A stretch of DNA of 64,000 nucleotides from Reichenbachiella faecimaris (GTDB taxonomy: Bacteria; Bacteroidota; Bacteroidia; Cytophagales; Cyclobacteriaceae): assembly GCF_900176375.1 (NCBI RefSeq), contig NZ_FWYF01000001.1:1126449-1190448 (forward strand), given 5' to 3'. The notes under the pieces were generated by a model. The model saw only the letters and a list, made by a program, of their open reading frames with translations. It searched no databases and was not told the origin of the DNA. Position 1 is the first letter of the stretch. Every line of letters starts with the position of its first letter. Position numbers and translations under genes: made by a program. Shown in pieces: positions 7,392 through 17,805 of the stretch.

Positions 7392-8903
7392 CTAGTTTTC
7401 CATTTGCTCGTCAAGTGCTGGCCGCTTGTCTCTATTCACCAACTCCCAGGCTGTATAGAATACCAGTCGTGTCCTTTTCAGATATACGTCTCTTTCGATT
7501 TTCTCTACAGTGTCTGTTTCTTGATGGTAATCGTCATGAGAGCCAGTGGTGTAGAAAATCACAGGGATCCTATTCTTGGCAAAATTCCAGTGATCCGATC
7601 TGTAATAGATCTGCTCGGGATGATTTTCATCATTATATACATAGTTCAATTCCAAATTCGTATAAGTGGCATTGGCTTGTTCGCTAATTTCATGTAGTTG
7701 AGTAGAAAGCTTATCCGAACCTACCAGGCATACATAATCTTTACCTTTATAGTTTTCATTATCATTTCTTCCGATCATGTCCATATTCAAATTGGTCACA
7801 GTGTTTTCTAATGCAAATACGGGATGATCGGCATAGTACTCAGAACCTAACAATCCTTTTTCCTCACCTGTAAAAGCTAAAAAGAGCATACTTCTTCTAG
7901 GCCCATTGCCATCAGCCTTGGCCGTGGCAAAAGCCTCCGCCATTTCCATAACACCAGCAGTACCTGAGCCGTCATCGTCTGCACCATTGAATATCTTATC
8001 CCCTCGTCTACCTAAATGATCATAGTGAGAAGTAACTACTACCAATTCGTCTTTCAGGTCAGAGCCTTCCAAATAGCCCATTACATTCTCCGAGTTTATT
8101 CTTTTAATGTCTTTTGCCACATCAAAAGACACCGGCTTTGCTTTTACTTTTTTCAGATCAGATACTGACCCAGCATCTTTGATCTCAACTAGTTTCTCAT
8201 AAGTTTTACCCGTAAGGTCTTTCATCAAACTAGGTGCTACAAAATACAACCCAACAAATTTGGGCTCTTCTATACCCGTATCCACAGTCATTCTGCCAGA
8301 CTCATAATACCCTCTATAGCTAGAAATCAATTCCTCAAGTATTTCGTCCTTTTCAGTCCGTACAGCTAAGGCCAATTTCGCCCCCTTTTCTGCTGCTATC
8401 CGAGAAAGCCTCACTGCTTTTTGATAGCTATTGGGTGTAATCATAAGCACCACTTTGCCCTGCACGTCCAATCCTTCATAGCGTTCTTCAGCCCCGTCAC
8501 CTACAAATACCACATCAGCAGACACCTCTCCATTGGTTACACCACTACCTACAAATATGATCTTGTCGAACACTTCGTATTTATTCTTTCCTATGATTAA
8601 ATCAGCTTTTCTGATCTTTGTTGAAATCAAAGGCACATTTTGGTAATAGCTCATCTGATCACCTTGCTTGACAGGCGCCTTTAGCCCCAGCTTTTGAAAA
8701 TGGTCACTCAAAAGTGCTGCAGCCATTTTTTGGCCTCTCTCACCCGTTTCCCGACCTTCTAAAGCATCAGAAGCCAGGATATTAAGTTGATCCATCAGCC
8801 CTGCTTCTGTTATGCTATTTCCATATTTTACAGCTAATTCGGATTTTTGAGCCTGAATATTCAGCGCTCCTAAGGTTAGCAAACCCAAAAGTATCTTTCT
8901 CAT
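7392..8903 (-). CDS. M28-family zinc aminopeptidase with PA domain, secreted
   Basis: A secreted metallopeptidase predicted to remove N-terminal residues from peptides with two zinc ions. The signal peptide ends near NIQAQ. A protease-associated-like insertion lies around residues 120-210. The catalytic domain shows the M28 ligands: VVTSHYDHLG (His), NGADDDGSG (bridging Asp), FTGEEKGLLGS (catalytic Glu and Glu ligand), NLNMDMIGR (Asp) and YRSDHWNF (His). At 503 residues it is a usual length. It stands alone with its own terminator. Confidence 0.92.
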   Translation of the reverse strand: MRKILLGLLTLGALNIQAQKSELAVKYGNSITEAGLMDQLNILASDALEGRETGERGQKMAAALLSDHFQKLGLKAPVKQGDQMSYYQNVPLISTKIRKADLIIGKNKYEVFDKIIFVGSGVTNGEVSADVVFVGDGAEERYEGLDVQGKVVLMITPNSYQKAVRLSRIAAEKGAKLALAVRTEKDEILEELISSYRGYYESGRMTVDTGIEEPKFVGLYFVAPSLMKDLTGKTYEKLVEIKDAGSVSDLKKVKAKPVSFDVAKDIKRINSENVMGYLEGSDLKDELVVVTSHYDHLGRRGDKIFNGADDDGSGTAGVMEMAEAFATAKADGNGPRRSMLFLAFTGEEKGLLGSEYYADHPVFALENTVTNLNMDMIGRNDNENYKGKDYVCLVGSDKLSTQLHEISEQANATYTNLELNYVYNDENHPEQIYYRSDHWNFAKNRIPVIFYTTGSHDDYHQETDTVEKIERDVYLKRTRLVFYTAWELVNRDKRPALDEQMEN

Positions 8904-8974
8904 AAAGTCAATATTTAATAATTACGCGAAGATAAAAAACGACTTGACGTCTGAATCAATTTTTATACCAATGG

Positions 8975-9727
8975 TTAAAACACCATAAAAACGGCAGCCA
9001 ATGCAGTCATAATCATGACAAACCATCTAAAGTTCTGATCTGAAACCTTTTTAATGACTTTAATTCCTAAATAGGCCCCAAGGGCAATCATAGGTAAAGC
9101 CGTCAGGTCGAGAAGAAGGGAGTTTAGTGTGATCGTTTGCCAACTCCAAATATGAAAAGGCACCTTGAACCAATTGACGGCCAAGAAGAACCAAGCTGCT
9201 GTACCTATAAATTCGTTCTTTGGCATGCGCATAGAAAGTAGATAAAGCGCCATTGTGCTACCTGCCAGATTGCCTACCATAGTGGTGAATCCAGCTGCAA
9301 TTCCCAGAATCATAGCAAACCACCAGTAATCTGGTATTTTGTCTTTGCTCACTTTCTCCAACCAAACCATGATGCCCAGGCTGGCAAAAATAATGGTGCC
9401 CATGATGGTTCGAAAAAGCTGATCATCTATATAGTTGCCAGTCCAAGTCCCCAAAAGCACACCTACTATTGCCCATGGAAATAGTTTGATTAAATACTTC
9501 CACTCTGCATGGCGATGATAGTAACTTACGCCAAATACGTCAGCCATGATAAGCAATGGCAACATCAGCCCGCTAGACGCCTTGCCTCCAAATGTAGCTG
9601 CCAACAATGGGACGGCGATCATTCCCACGCCATGTACGCCAGTCTTTGACATACCTACAAGTATGCCTATCAGCATAAAAGTGACTAATGAAACATAGGT
9701 TAAATCGTAAGAAAAGAGTGAAACCAC
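8975..9727 (-). CDS. TauE/SafE-family sulfite exporter-type permease
   Basis: An inner-membrane protein of 250 residues with about eight hydrophobic helices in two related halves, as in the TauE/SafE (DUF81) anion exporters. The first half begins GILVGMSKTGVHGVGMIAVP; the second repeats the theme with GIAAGFTTMVGNLAGS. The substrate may be sulfite, sulfonates or other organic anions and cannot be read from sequence. No sulfur-metabolism genes lie next to it. Confidence 0.85.
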   Translation of the reverse strand: MVSLFSYDLTYVSLVTFMLIGILVGMSKTGVHGVGMIAVPLLAATFGGKASSGLMLPLLIMADVFGVSYYHRHAEWKYLIKLFPWAIVGVLLGTWTGNYIDDQLFRTIMGTIIFASLGIMVWLEKVSKDKIPDYWWFAMILGIAAGFTTMVGNLAGSTMALYLLSMRMPKNEFIGTAAWFFLAVNWFKVPFHIWSWQTITLNSLLLDLTALPMIALGAYLGIKVIKKVSDQNFRWFVMIMTALAAVFMVF

Positions 9728-10047
9728 TGGAGTATTTTTGTGGCGAAGATAACTGGCTAGATCCGATTATTGTTAGTACACCAGAAGACAAAAAATAATG
9801 TCCCTTTATGAAAATATAACTATTCCAAGATGAAGTTTTAAGTATAACTGAACTTTTCAGGAAAACCATGGCTCTGTCCTAATCTTTATTAAGAATTACT
9901 ATTTTTACCTAATGGCATATTATTGTAAGATAGTCTTAGTACAAATCTTCAGTTTGCGCCACTCTATAACTAGCTGACCTAACAGAACAAACTAACACCA
10001 AATTGCACTTTTATCATTTAAGCAAAAGCAAATAAAACAATTCAGCT
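9728..10047. other. gene-free 320-nt stretch between divergent genes
   Basis: No supported reading frame, long hairpin or repeat is visible. It presumably holds the promoters of the leftward permease and the rightward 10048 gene. It becomes A-rich just before 10048. Confidence 0.6.
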
Positions 10048-10521
10048 ATGACAAATGTATTCCGAACCCTCAGAGACGATGAAATAGAAATTGTAATGAA
10101 TGCTCCCGCCATGGTGGCTATGCTTGTTGCAGGTGCTGACGACGATGTAGATAAGGATGAAATTGCAGAAGCCATCCATTATGCTACTACAGCCAAACAT
10201 AGATATGACATGTTGGGTGAATATTTTGAGGATGTAGCTAACAAATTTGAAGATATTTTCAAAAACTATATCTCTGATTTACCTACAGATTTGGATACAA
10301 GACAACACACGATCACCTCCTATCTCAGACAGCTTAATTCAATATTGCCTAAAGTAGACCCAGAAGTAGCCAAACAAGTACACCAATTTTTACTTGACAT
10401 TGCAAAGGTGGTGGCAGAAGCTTCTGGTGGAGTTTTTGGAATTAAGAAAGTAAGCAAGGCTGAAGCCCAGTGGCTGTCACTTGACATGATAGACAAGCCA
10501 GCTGATTATGAGATGATGTAA
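10048..10521 (+). CDS. small acidic helical protein, unknown function
   Basis: I do not recognise this 157-residue protein with certainty. It has no signal peptide and is almost entirely helical, so it is probably cytoplasmic. An acidic stretch AGADDDVDKDEIAEAI near residues 30-45 resembles the metal-binding-type acidic loop of TerB-like proteins, and the two halves could form a helical bundle. No enzyme motif is visible. It precedes an FtsX-type permease by about 100 nt, without evidence of co-transcription. Confidence 0.65.
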   Translation: MTNVFRTLRDDEIEIVMNAPAMVAMLVAGADDDVDKDEIAEAIHYATTAKHRYDMLGEYFEDVANKFEDIFKNYISDLPTDLDTRQHTITSYLRQLNSILPKVDPEVAKQVHQFLLDIAKVVAEASGGVFGIKKVSKAEAQWLSLDMIDKPADYEMM

Positions 10522-10620
10522 TCATCTTCATTTCCCCTTTTATATAAAATCACAGCCATCATTGCAACTATTTGAGTGTAGTGGTAATCTATAGTCTAGA
10601 TATAACCAAAAACTCAACTC

Positions 10621-12975
10621 ATGTTCAAGCACAATCTTATCCTGACCATCAGGAACTTCAAGAGATTTAAAAGTTCCTTTTTTATTAATCTTTTTGGACT
10701 TTCTACTGGGTTAGCTTGTACCATGCTCATCTATTTGTGGGTGTTGGATGAGGTCAATACAGATAAGTACCATGCCAATGATGAACGCCTCTTTCAGGTG
10801 ATGGAGCATCAACAGTATGCCGAAAACATAATGACTACCTGGTCTACTCCAGGCATACTAGCCGAAGCTTTGAAAGAGGAATTTCCAGATATAGAATATG
10901 CGGCGACCACGACTTGGGTAAACAAAATGACACTTACCTATGAGGATAAGAACCTCAAAGCCGAAGGCTGGTACACTGGTTCTGATTTTTTTAATATTTT
11001 CTCCTACGATTTGCTCGAAGGTGATACAGATCAAGTCCTCTTAGACAAAAATAAAATTGTAATCTCGGATGCACTTGCACTTAAAATTTTTGGAACAACT
11101 GAAGAGCTTATTGGCAAATCGCTTCAACTCAATCATGATGAATCCTTTCTGATCTCAGGTATCTACAAGAAGATGCCTGCTTCGTCTAGCACGATATTCG
11201 ACTTTGTCATTCCATTTGAGAAATTCAAAGAGGCCAATGAATGGGTCACTCGCTGGGGCAACAACGGGCCACGAACTTATGTGACCATCAATCCTGGCGT
11301 GGAAGCTGACGAGGTGACCAACAAAATCGCCGAGTTTGTGAAAACAAAAAACGAAGGTTCAAATGTCTCCTTGTTTTTGAAAAAATACTCTGACAACTAC
11401 CTCTATGGCAGATACGAAAACGGACACCTGACAGGAGGACGTATAGAATATGTCAAATTGTTTTCCATCATTGCAGTTTTTATATTATTGATTGCGTGCA
11501 TCAACTTTATGAACCTATCCACAGCAAGAGCATCTCGCCGTGCCAAAGAAGTAGGTATAAAAAAGGCCGTAGGCGCGCCAAAATCAACCATCATCACCCA
11601 GTACATGACAGAGTCCTTGATCATGTCTTTGATTTCATTTGTAACATCCATAGTGATCGTCTATTTATTCTTGCCCCAGTTCAATGACATCACTGGAAAG
11701 GAAATATCAACAGCCTTTGGCCTCAACATCCTATCCGTATTTTTTGGCCTAACCATTTTCACAGGCATCATTTCAGGAAGTTACCCTGCCATTTATTTAT
11801 CAAGTTTTACTATAGTGAAGGTACTAAAGGGAGATATGAAGGGCACTTTGGCAGAACTATGGGCTAGAAAGGGGCTGGTGGTTTTTCAATTTACACTTTC
11901 GATAATTCTCATAGTTTCCGTACTGGTTATTTACAAACAGATTGATTATGTGCAATCCAAAAGTCTCGGTTATAACAAAGACAACATGATCTATTTTTCT
12001 CAAGAGGGTAAAGTGGAAAAAAACGTTGAGACTTTTCTTACCCAACTCAAATCCATTCCTGGCATCGTATCAGCAACCAGTACGGGGCATACACTTTTGA
12101 ACAGAAACAACAACACTTCTGGATTAGAATGGGAAGGCAAAGACCCAGATGCCAACATTCTTTTTGAAAACGTAAGAACCAATTATGGCATATTTGAAAC
12201 CCTTGGCATGGAGTTCAAAGAAGGGCGACCTTTCTCCAGAGCATTTAGTACAGATACTACTAAAATCATTTTTAACGAGGCGGCAATCAAAGCCATGAAC
12301 CTGGAAAACCCCATTGGACAGACGATCACTCTTTGGGAAGAAAATAAAATGGAAATAATTGGAGTGGTCAAAGACTTCCACTTTCAGTCTCTCCACAATG
12401 AAGTAAAGCCTCTGTTTTTTATACTGGCTCCTGAGAATACCTGGCATATCATGGCACGAATTCAGGCTGGTATAGAAAAGCAAACCCTGGCAGAGCTCAA
12501 GACATTTTATGAAGATTTCAACGCTGGATTTGCCTTTGAATTTGAATTCATGGACGAAACTTATAAAGCTCACTATGCCGCCGAACAACGTGTATCTACT
12601 TTATCCAGGTATTTTGCTGGAATGGCCATTGCCATATCTTGTCTAGGGTTATTTGGTTTGGCAAGCTTCACTGCAGAACGCAGACAAAAAGAGATTGGAA
12701 TCAGAAAAGTGCTAGGTTCCAGTGTCATGAATATTGTCTACCTACTTTCTTCAGATTTTACCAAACTGGTTGGCTTATCCATTCTGCTGGCACTTCCCAT
12801 AAGCTATTATTTGATCAGTGATTGGTTAGATCAATTTGCTTTCCGCATTAGCCTAGAGGCTTGGTTTTTCATTGGTGCTGGCTGCTTATCTCTGCTCATT
12901 GCCTGGCTCACTGTGGGGTCTCAGGCATTGAGAGCAGCTCATGTCAATCCAGCTGAATGTTTGCGAGATGAATAA
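10621..12975 (+). CDS. FtsX/MacB-type ABC transporter permease
   Basis: An inner-membrane permease of 784 residues in the large two-module form common in Bacteroidota. Its order is: one TM helix near residues 20-40, a periplasmic MacB-PCD-like domain, three TM helices with the signature CINFMNLSTARASRRAKEVG, a second TM/periplasmic module, and three C-terminal helices with RQKEIGIRKVLG. Such proteins use ATP hydrolysis by a separate ATPase for export or signalling across the envelope, but no ATPase gene is adjacent. A rho-independent terminator follows. A similar gene starts at 62923. Confidence 0.9.
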   Translation: MFKHNLILTIRNFKRFKSSFFINLFGLSTGLACTMLIYLWVLDEVNTDKYHANDERLFQVMEHQQYAENIMTTWSTPGILAEALKEEFPDIEYAATTTWVNKMTLTYEDKNLKAEGWYTGSDFFNIFSYDLLEGDTDQVLLDKNKIVISDALALKIFGTTEELIGKSLQLNHDESFLISGIYKKMPASSSTIFDFVIPFEKFKEANEWVTRWGNNGPRTYVTINPGVEADEVTNKIAEFVKTKNEGSNVSLFLKKYSDNYLYGRYENGHLTGGRIEYVKLFSIIAVFILLIACINFMNLSTARASRRAKEVGIKKAVGAPKSTIITQYMTESLIMSLISFVTSIVIVYLFLPQFNDITGKEISTAFGLNILSVFFGLTIFTGIISGSYPAIYLSSFTIVKVLKGDMKGTLAELWARKGLVVFQFTLSIILIVSVLVIYKQIDYVQSKSLGYNKDNMIYFSQEGKVEKNVETFLTQLKSIPGIVSATSTGHTLLNRNNNTSGLEWEGKDPDANILFENVRTNYGIFETLGMEFKEGRPFSRAFSTDTTKIIFNEAAIKAMNLENPIGQTITLWEENKMEIIGVVKDFHFQSLHNEVKPLFFILAPENTWHIMARIQAGIEKQTLAELKTFYEDFNAGFAFEFEFMDETYKAHYAAEQRVSTLSRYFAGMAIAISCLGLFGLASFTAERRQKEIGIRKVLGSSVMNIVYLLSSDFTKLVGLSILLALPISYYLISDWLDQFAFRISLEAWFFIGAGCLSLLIAWLTVGSQALRAAHVNPAECLRDE

Positions 12976-13000
12976 AGATTTTTGATTGATGGTTATATTG

Positions 13001-13028
13001 AACGGCTGCTTTTGGCAGTCGTTTTTTT
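13001..13028 (+). terminator. rho-independent terminator after the FtsX permease
   Basis: A 9-bp stem (AACGGCTGC with GCAGTCGTT, one G-T pair) with a 5-nt loop runs into seven T. Confidence 0.9.
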
Positions 13029-13061
13029 ATTCCATCTTATATTTGTTGAAATTGAAAGCCA

Positions 13062-13553
13062 ATGTCCTACGATGAACCTGTAATGAAGCAACTACTCCGG
13101 TCTATTCCTCAAGAGGGAAAAGTAGAGTGGATAGGTATTCGAAAAGAACGCAAGGCCTTACCTATAGCAGTAGAACAAGTAGAAGCAAAGGAAAAAACAG
13201 GTTTAGAAGGTGATCACTTCAAAGGCAGTCTATCAGGAAAAAGACAAGTCACCCTGATACAACAAGAGCATTTAGAAGTAGTAGCCAAGATTCTTGGCAA
13301 AGCATCAATTGACCCGTGGCTTACCCGTAGAAATATTGTGGTATCAGGTATCAACCTGTTGTCGTTGAAATCTCAGAAGTTCAAAATTGGAAATGCAATT
13401 TTAGAAACATCTGGAATCTGTGCACCATGCAATCGCATGGAGGAAAACCTCGGACCTGGTGGCTATAACGCCATGAGAGGCCATGGAGGCATCACTGCCC
13501 GAGTTATAAATGGTGGGGGAATAAAGATTGGAGATGCCATATCTCTGGTTTAA
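13062..13553 (+). CDS. MOSC-domain protein
   Basis: The 163-residue protein is a stand-alone MOSC domain, a fold related to the C-terminus of molybdenum cofactor sulfurases and to YiiM/YcbX proteins. Visible marks are GLEGDHFKG, RQVTLIQQEHL, RRNIVVSGINL and the conserved cysteine in GICAPCNRMEE, which may bind cofactor sulfur or molybdenum. It may handle sulfur or reduce N-hydroxylated compounds with molybdenum cofactor. A molybdenum hydroxylase operon lies 1.6 kb downstream on the opposite strand, which makes a functional link possible but unproven. An internal ATG at 13083 is an alternative start. Confidence 0.88.
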   Translation: MSYDEPVMKQLLRSIPQEGKVEWIGIRKERKALPIAVEQVEAKEKTGLEGDHFKGSLSGKRQVTLIQQEHLEVVAKILGKASIDPWLTRRNIVVSGINLLSLKSQKFKIGNAILETSGICAPCNRMEENLGPGGYNAMRGHGGITARVINGGGIKIGDAISLV

Positions 13554-13845
13554 ATATCTCTTTTACCCATTCTGATTAATACCTGCATTCAACACTCGGA
13601 AACAAGTTCAACATTCTTCAATTCCGGTTTGTCTCTTCACCAGATGATATTCATCTGATACTATTTTATAACTATTCCACGTTTTGTTATAAATTTATAC
13701 AGCAGAGTGAAGTGCCCTAAATTAATCACCGAGCAAACACTGTAGTTCGTCGAGCAATCGTTTTTTTATCTTTCATCAAAACTACTTTTGAATTCCATCC
13801 ATTAGATTATTCCTGAGTTTAATTAATTATGACCAATTGAAGATT

Positions 13846-15078
13846 ATGACGATTACGAAACATAAGGAGAACAAGGCCAAAGAAAGAATGCAGCAAATCT
13901 TTGATCTTTTTACTGAGTTATCCTCTGACCAGTCCTACCAGCTCGACAAGGTACTAAAGCGAGCGACCGAACTTGTGGAGATGGATATTGGGATCGTTAG
14001 TCAAATTAAAAACGGTTTTTATGAAGTAAAGGAAGTGTATTCGCCAGAAGGTGTAGGTATAGTAAAAGGTCAGGAATTTGAGTTGAGTGACACCTATTGC
14101 AGCCTCACCTTTGCCAGTAGCCGTTTGGTAGACCTCAATCACATCGGAATATCCGAGCATGAGGGACACCCGTGTTATAAAAATTCAAAGTTAGAGGCAT
14201 ACATTGGAGTCCCAATTATGGTAAATGGCGCGAAATATGGCACACTGAATTTTTCATCACCCAGCCCTAGAAAAGTTTATTTCAATCAATTTGACAGAGA
14301 TTTTGTACTATACCTAGGTCAATGGCTCAGCCAGCACATCACCCGATTGGAATATGAAAAAAAACTAAGTAAGAAAAACGAACAATTGCGTACACTGCTA
14401 GACGAACGTGAGAAATTCAGTGCTATGCTCATCCATGATCTTAAATCACCCCTAAACAACTTGAGTGGTTTGCTCGATATATCCAAAGCCATGACTGACG
14501 ATCGCGCGATTGCTGACATGATGAAAGATTCGCTCAATCAGGCTTTTGGGCTGATCGCTGATCTTCAGCAGATTAACCAGCTGGATCAAGGGTTAGTAGA
14601 ATTTAAACCAGCCCCTCTCAATGGTGTGGATATTGCTAAATCTGCCCTAGATCAATTTGCTGTAAGTGCGCAACAAAAAGGTATCAAAATGACCCTTAAA
14701 ACGACTGAAAAATCTAACAATATAGAATCTGATAGAAAGTTGCTTTGCAGCACATTGAATAATTTGATATCCAATGCCATTAAATTTTCGGAGCCGAACT
14801 CGAACGTTGAATTGAGTGTATTTCAGAAAAATGATCAGCTGCACTATAGAGTAAAAGATGAAGGCCCAGGCATAAGCCAAGAAGATCAAACCAAACTTTT
14901 TGGAAGATTTCAACGACTGACTCCTCAACCCACAGCCAATGAACACTCATCTGGATTAGGTCTGTACATCGTTATGGAGAATTGCAAAATCCTTAATGGA
15001 AGCATCGTTGTAGAAAGTGAACTCAATGAAGGAACAGCCTTCACTGTATCAGTTCCACTTAAAGTGGAAAAAGATTAG
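13846..15078 (+). CDS. GAF-domain sensor histidine kinase
   Basis: A cytoplasmic two-component sensor of about 410 residues with no membrane segment. Residues about 10-165 form a GAF domain (LVEMDIGIVSQI ... YIGVPIMVNGAKYGTLNF). A short coiled linker leads to the HisKA domain with phospho-acceptor His at about residue 197 in LIHDLKSPLNNL. The ATPase domain shows the N box (LNNLISNAIKFSE), the G1 box (DEGPGIS) and the G2 box (SSGLGLYIV). The ATG at 13846 is preferred over a TTG three codons earlier. There is no response regulator next to it, so its partner is encoded elsewhere. Confidence 0.93.
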   Translation: MTITKHKENKAKERMQQIFDLFTELSSDQSYQLDKVLKRATELVEMDIGIVSQIKNGFYEVKEVYSPEGVGIVKGQEFELSDTYCSLTFASSRLVDLNHIGISEHEGHPCYKNSKLEAYIGVPIMVNGAKYGTLNFSSPSPRKVYFNQFDRDFVLYLGQWLSQHITRLEYEKKLSKKNEQLRTLLDEREKFSAMLIHDLKSPLNNLSGLLDISKAMTDDRAIADMMKDSLNQAFGLIADLQQINQLDQGLVEFKPAPLNGVDIAKSALDQFAVSAQQKGIKMTLKTTEKSNNIESDRKLLCSTLNNLISNAIKFSEPNSNVELSVFQKNDQLHYRVKDEGPGISQEDQTKLFGRFQRLTPQPTANEHSSGLGLYIVMENCKILNGSIVVESELNEGTAFTVSVPLKVEKD

Positions 15079-15106
15079 CGACAACAAAAATCAGTTGTCG
15101 CTAATC
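15073..15106. terminator. bidirectional hairpin terminator
   Basis: A perfect 13-bp stem (15073-15085 with 15094-15106) and 8-nt loop sit between the convergent histidine kinase and oxidoreductase genes. The kinase stop codon is in the left arm. T-tracts are weak. Confidence 0.7.
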
Positions 15107-15123
15107 CAAACTAACATCAGTCA

Positions 15124-17343
15124 CTAAACATAAATATCTTCTCTTGTAACTGGGAGTTTTCTAATGCGTCGGCCAGTCGCATCAAATATGGCATTGAGTA
15201 CGGCTGGAGCCAATGGTGGAGTGGCTGGTTCTCCCAATCCTGTTGGTGGCTCTTCACTAGGCACAAAATGCACCTCAATCTCAGGCACCTCATCTATACG
15301 AAGCAACTTGTTGTTATGAAAATTGCTCTGCTGAACAACACCCTTTTTGATCTCAATTCCGCCATATTTCAAAGCAGACAGGGCATAGATAATACTGCCT
15401 TCTACCTGTCCTCTACCTAAGTGAGGATTCACCACAATCCCACAATCTAAAACACTAGTAATTTTTTTGATCCTAATGCCCCAATCAGAATCATTCTTTT
15501 CCACCTCAACTATATGAGCACAAACGGTATTGGCAAAAAAGTCCTCCATAGCAAAGCCCCTGCCTACGCCAGGAGCCTGGGCACTTGCCCATAACTTTTC
15601 TTTGTCCAAATAATTTAATACGCTGAGATACTTCTCTCTAATCTGTATTCTATATTCCTTGACTATCTCATCAAAGCCCTTCTGCTCAGGCCGATTTGGC
15701 CTGTTGAATTTTACGTCCCCAATTTCTCGTGCCAATAATTGCTTCCTAAGCTCAACAGGATCCTTACCTAATTCATGAGCTACCTCATCTATAAAACATT
15801 CCTTGCCCATGGAGCTGGAATGCACCTGAACACTCCGCCAAGCCCCTTGATGAACCAGTCCATCTACAGCATTCAAATAAGTGTCCAAATGTTCTACGTA
15901 ATAAGGCTGCTCCCATAGGTGATCTCCAGAGCCATAATCCACTGTTTTGATCAGCTTGACTTGCATGCCTGCGAACTGATCTTCTTTGAGTAAAGCACTA
16001 AATCTTGATTCCTGATAAGGATGGAAATAGTCATGTTGAATGCCATCTTCCCGACTCCAAGTCAGCTTTACAGGCTTTTTGATTTGCTTAGAAATGTATG
16101 CCACTTCAATAGACGTGTCTGGATAATACCTTCTCCCAAATGACCCGCCAGAATTCTGTGTGTACACTTCTATTTTGTCTTCAGGAATATCGACTGCTTT
16201 GGCCACGTTTAGCACCACACTACTTGCATTTTGGGTGCCTACCCAAATCTGGCATGTGTCCCCGTTGAAATGCGCTGTGGCATTCATGGGCTCCATCAAA
16301 GCATGCGTCTGATGTGGATTGATATAAGTAGCTTCAATTTCACGATAGCCTTCCTCACGCTTCAATTTTTCGTAGTTACCCTGGGTATAAACGGGGTTTT
16401 CAAATTGATTTCCTGCCTTAGAAAATTCTTCCTCTATTTTTTGATTACTATTTGACACATTCTCTCCCAAGTCCCATTCTACCTTCAGTGCCTTTCGCCC
16501 CTTGAATGCAGCCCAAGTCGAAGTTGCTACCACGACCACACCCTCCTGAATGTGATTCATATCCTCAGCTGGTTCGAGTGATGGCATGGCAAACACTTGT
16601 ATCACTCCATTTACTTGTCGTGTTTTTGAGTCGTCAAAAAACTTGAGCTTGCCCTTGTAAACTGGGCACTTTTCGATAGAAGCATATACCATATCGGGCA
16701 AATCTACATTGATACCATAGTTGCCTTTTCCTACGGCTACTTGATTAGTTATCAAATTCCTAATGGGTTTACCTACAATCTTAAAATCGCTTGATTTCTT
16801 GAACTCCACATTTTCTGGTGCCTCTAATTTCGAAGCCGCTTCTGCCAATTCTCCAAAGCTCAATTTCCTATCTGTGCCAGTCTCCCAAACGAATCCGTTA
16901 TCAACTGTCAACTGACCTTCAGCCACCTGCCAACGATCTGCAGCAGCAGATTTGAGCATTTCTCTCGCCGTAGCACCCATGCGCCTCATCAAATCCCATT
17001 GATCTTGTATCGTGCCACTCCCTCCAGTGGTCTCTCGAATAACGCCAATGAATTTTTTGTCATATCCAGCTCGTTCTACTTTCACTTTTGACCAGTCTGC
17101 TCCTAACTCTTCAGCCAAAATCATGGGTAAACCTGTCCCAGATCCTTGACCCATTTCATGAGCAGTTAGCTGAAAAACGATATTACCTTTCAGGTCAATA
17201 CTTAGAAAATGATTCAGTTCAGCCAAGCCAGATTCTCTTTCTCCTTGTATCAAATTCGCCATACTTGGTATGGAAATGGCCAGCATCAAACCTCCCCCTG
17301 CTAATGAGGTCACTTTCAAAAAATCCCTTCTATTCGTTTTCAT
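15124..17343 (-). CDS. molybdopterin-binding subunit of a xanthine oxidase-family hydroxylase (IorB-like)
   Basis: The large catalytic subunit of a molybdenum hydroxylase of the isoquinoline 1-oxidoreductase/aldehyde oxidase type. It opens with a twin-arginine signal ([15 protein letters not shown]), so the folded enzyme is exported to the periplasm. Family marks include [60 protein letters not shown] and a C-terminal [18 protein letters not shown] holding the catalytic Glu. At 739 residues it has the usual length. The start overlaps the stop of the 2Fe-2S subunit by 4 nt. Its substrate (an aldehyde or N-heterocycle) cannot be inferred. Confidence 0.93.
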   Translation of the reverse strand: MKTNRRDFLKVTSLAGGGLMLAISIPSMANLIQGERESGLAELNHFLSIDLKGNIVFQLTAHEMGQGSGTGLPMILAEELGADWSKVKVERAGYDKKFIGVIRETTGGSGTIQDQWDLMRRMGATAREMLKSAAADRWQVAEGQLTVDNGFVWETGTDRKLSFGELAEAASKLEAPENVEFKKSSDFKIVGKPIRNLITNQVAVGKGNYGINVDLPDMVYASIEKCPVYKGKLKFFDDSKTRQVNGVIQVFAMPSLEPAEDMNHIQEGVVVVATSTWAAFKGRKALKVEWDLGENVSNSNQKIEEEFSKAGNQFENPVYTQGNYEKLKREEGYREIEATYINPHQTHALMEPMNATAHFNGDTCQIWVGTQNASSVVLNVAKAVDIPEDKIEVYTQNSGGSFGRRYYPDTSIEVAYISKQIKKPVKLTWSREDGIQHDYFHPYQESRFSALLKEDQFAGMQVKLIKTVDYGSGDHLWEQPYYVEHLDTYLNAVDGLVHQGAWRSVQVHSSSMGKECFIDEVAHELGKDPVELRKQLLAREIGDVKFNRPNRPEQKGFDEIVKEYRIQIREKYLSVLNYLDKEKLWASAQAPGVGRGFAMEDFFANTVCAHIVEVEKNDSDWGIRIKKITSVLDCGIVVNPHLGRGQVEGSIIYALSALKYGGIEIKKGVVQQSNFHNNKLLRIDEVPEIEVHFVPSEEPPTGLGEPATPPLAPAVLNAIFDATGRRIRKLPVTREDIYV

Positions 17344-17804
17344 GCCTCTTGTATTTTAGCTGCTGACTTGATAGCCTTCATAATTCTTGGGTAAGTGCCA
17401 CATCTGCAAATGTTGCCTTTCATAGCCCGATGGATTTCTTCATCAGTTGGCTGGGGAATTCGCTCAAGCAGAGCAGCTGCAGACATCATTTGGCCAGTTT
17501 GGCAATAGCCGCACTGTGGCACATCTATTTCCTTCCAGGCCTCTTGCACGGGATGGTCTCCATTTTCAGAAAGACCTTCTATGGTTACCACATCTCTGTT
17601 TTGTATACGTTCGATAGGCACCACACATGAACGAACTGGTGTTCCATCTATGTGTACCGTGCAGGCGCCACATTGCGCGATTCCACAACCGTATTTAGTT
17701 CCGTATAATTTGAGCTGATCTCTAATGATCCAAAGCAAGGGAGTATCCGCATCTGCTTCTACAGTCATTTGCTTTCCATTGATGTTGAGTTGATGGGTTG
17801 CCAT
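17340..17804 (-). CDS. 2Fe-2S subunit of the molybdenum hydroxylase (IorA-like)
   Basis: A small electron-transfer subunit (154 residues) with two 2Fe-2S clusters. The N-terminal plant-ferredoxin-type cluster is in [18 protein letters not shown] plus a later Cys (VRSC). The C-terminal four-helix cluster is in [11 protein letters not shown] and [12 protein letters not shown]. It passes electrons from the molybdenum centre to the cytochrome encoded just upstream. The gene starts right after the cytochrome gene's stop and overlaps the large subunit by an ATGA junction, so translation is coupled. Confidence 0.95.
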   Translation of the reverse strand: MATHQLNINGKQMTVEADADTPLLWIIRDQLKLYGTKYGCGIAQCGACTVHIDGTPVRSCVVPIERIQNRDVVTIEGLSENGDHPVQEAWKEIDVPQCGYCQTGQMMSAAALLERIPQPTDEEIHRAMKGNICRCGTYPRIMKAIKSAAKIQEA

Positions 17805-17805
17805 G

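Noticed and set aside
12124-12588. 154-codon minus-strand frame
   Set aside because: It lies opposite the FtsX permease and is rich in Phe/Cys/Ser as expected of an antisense shadow.
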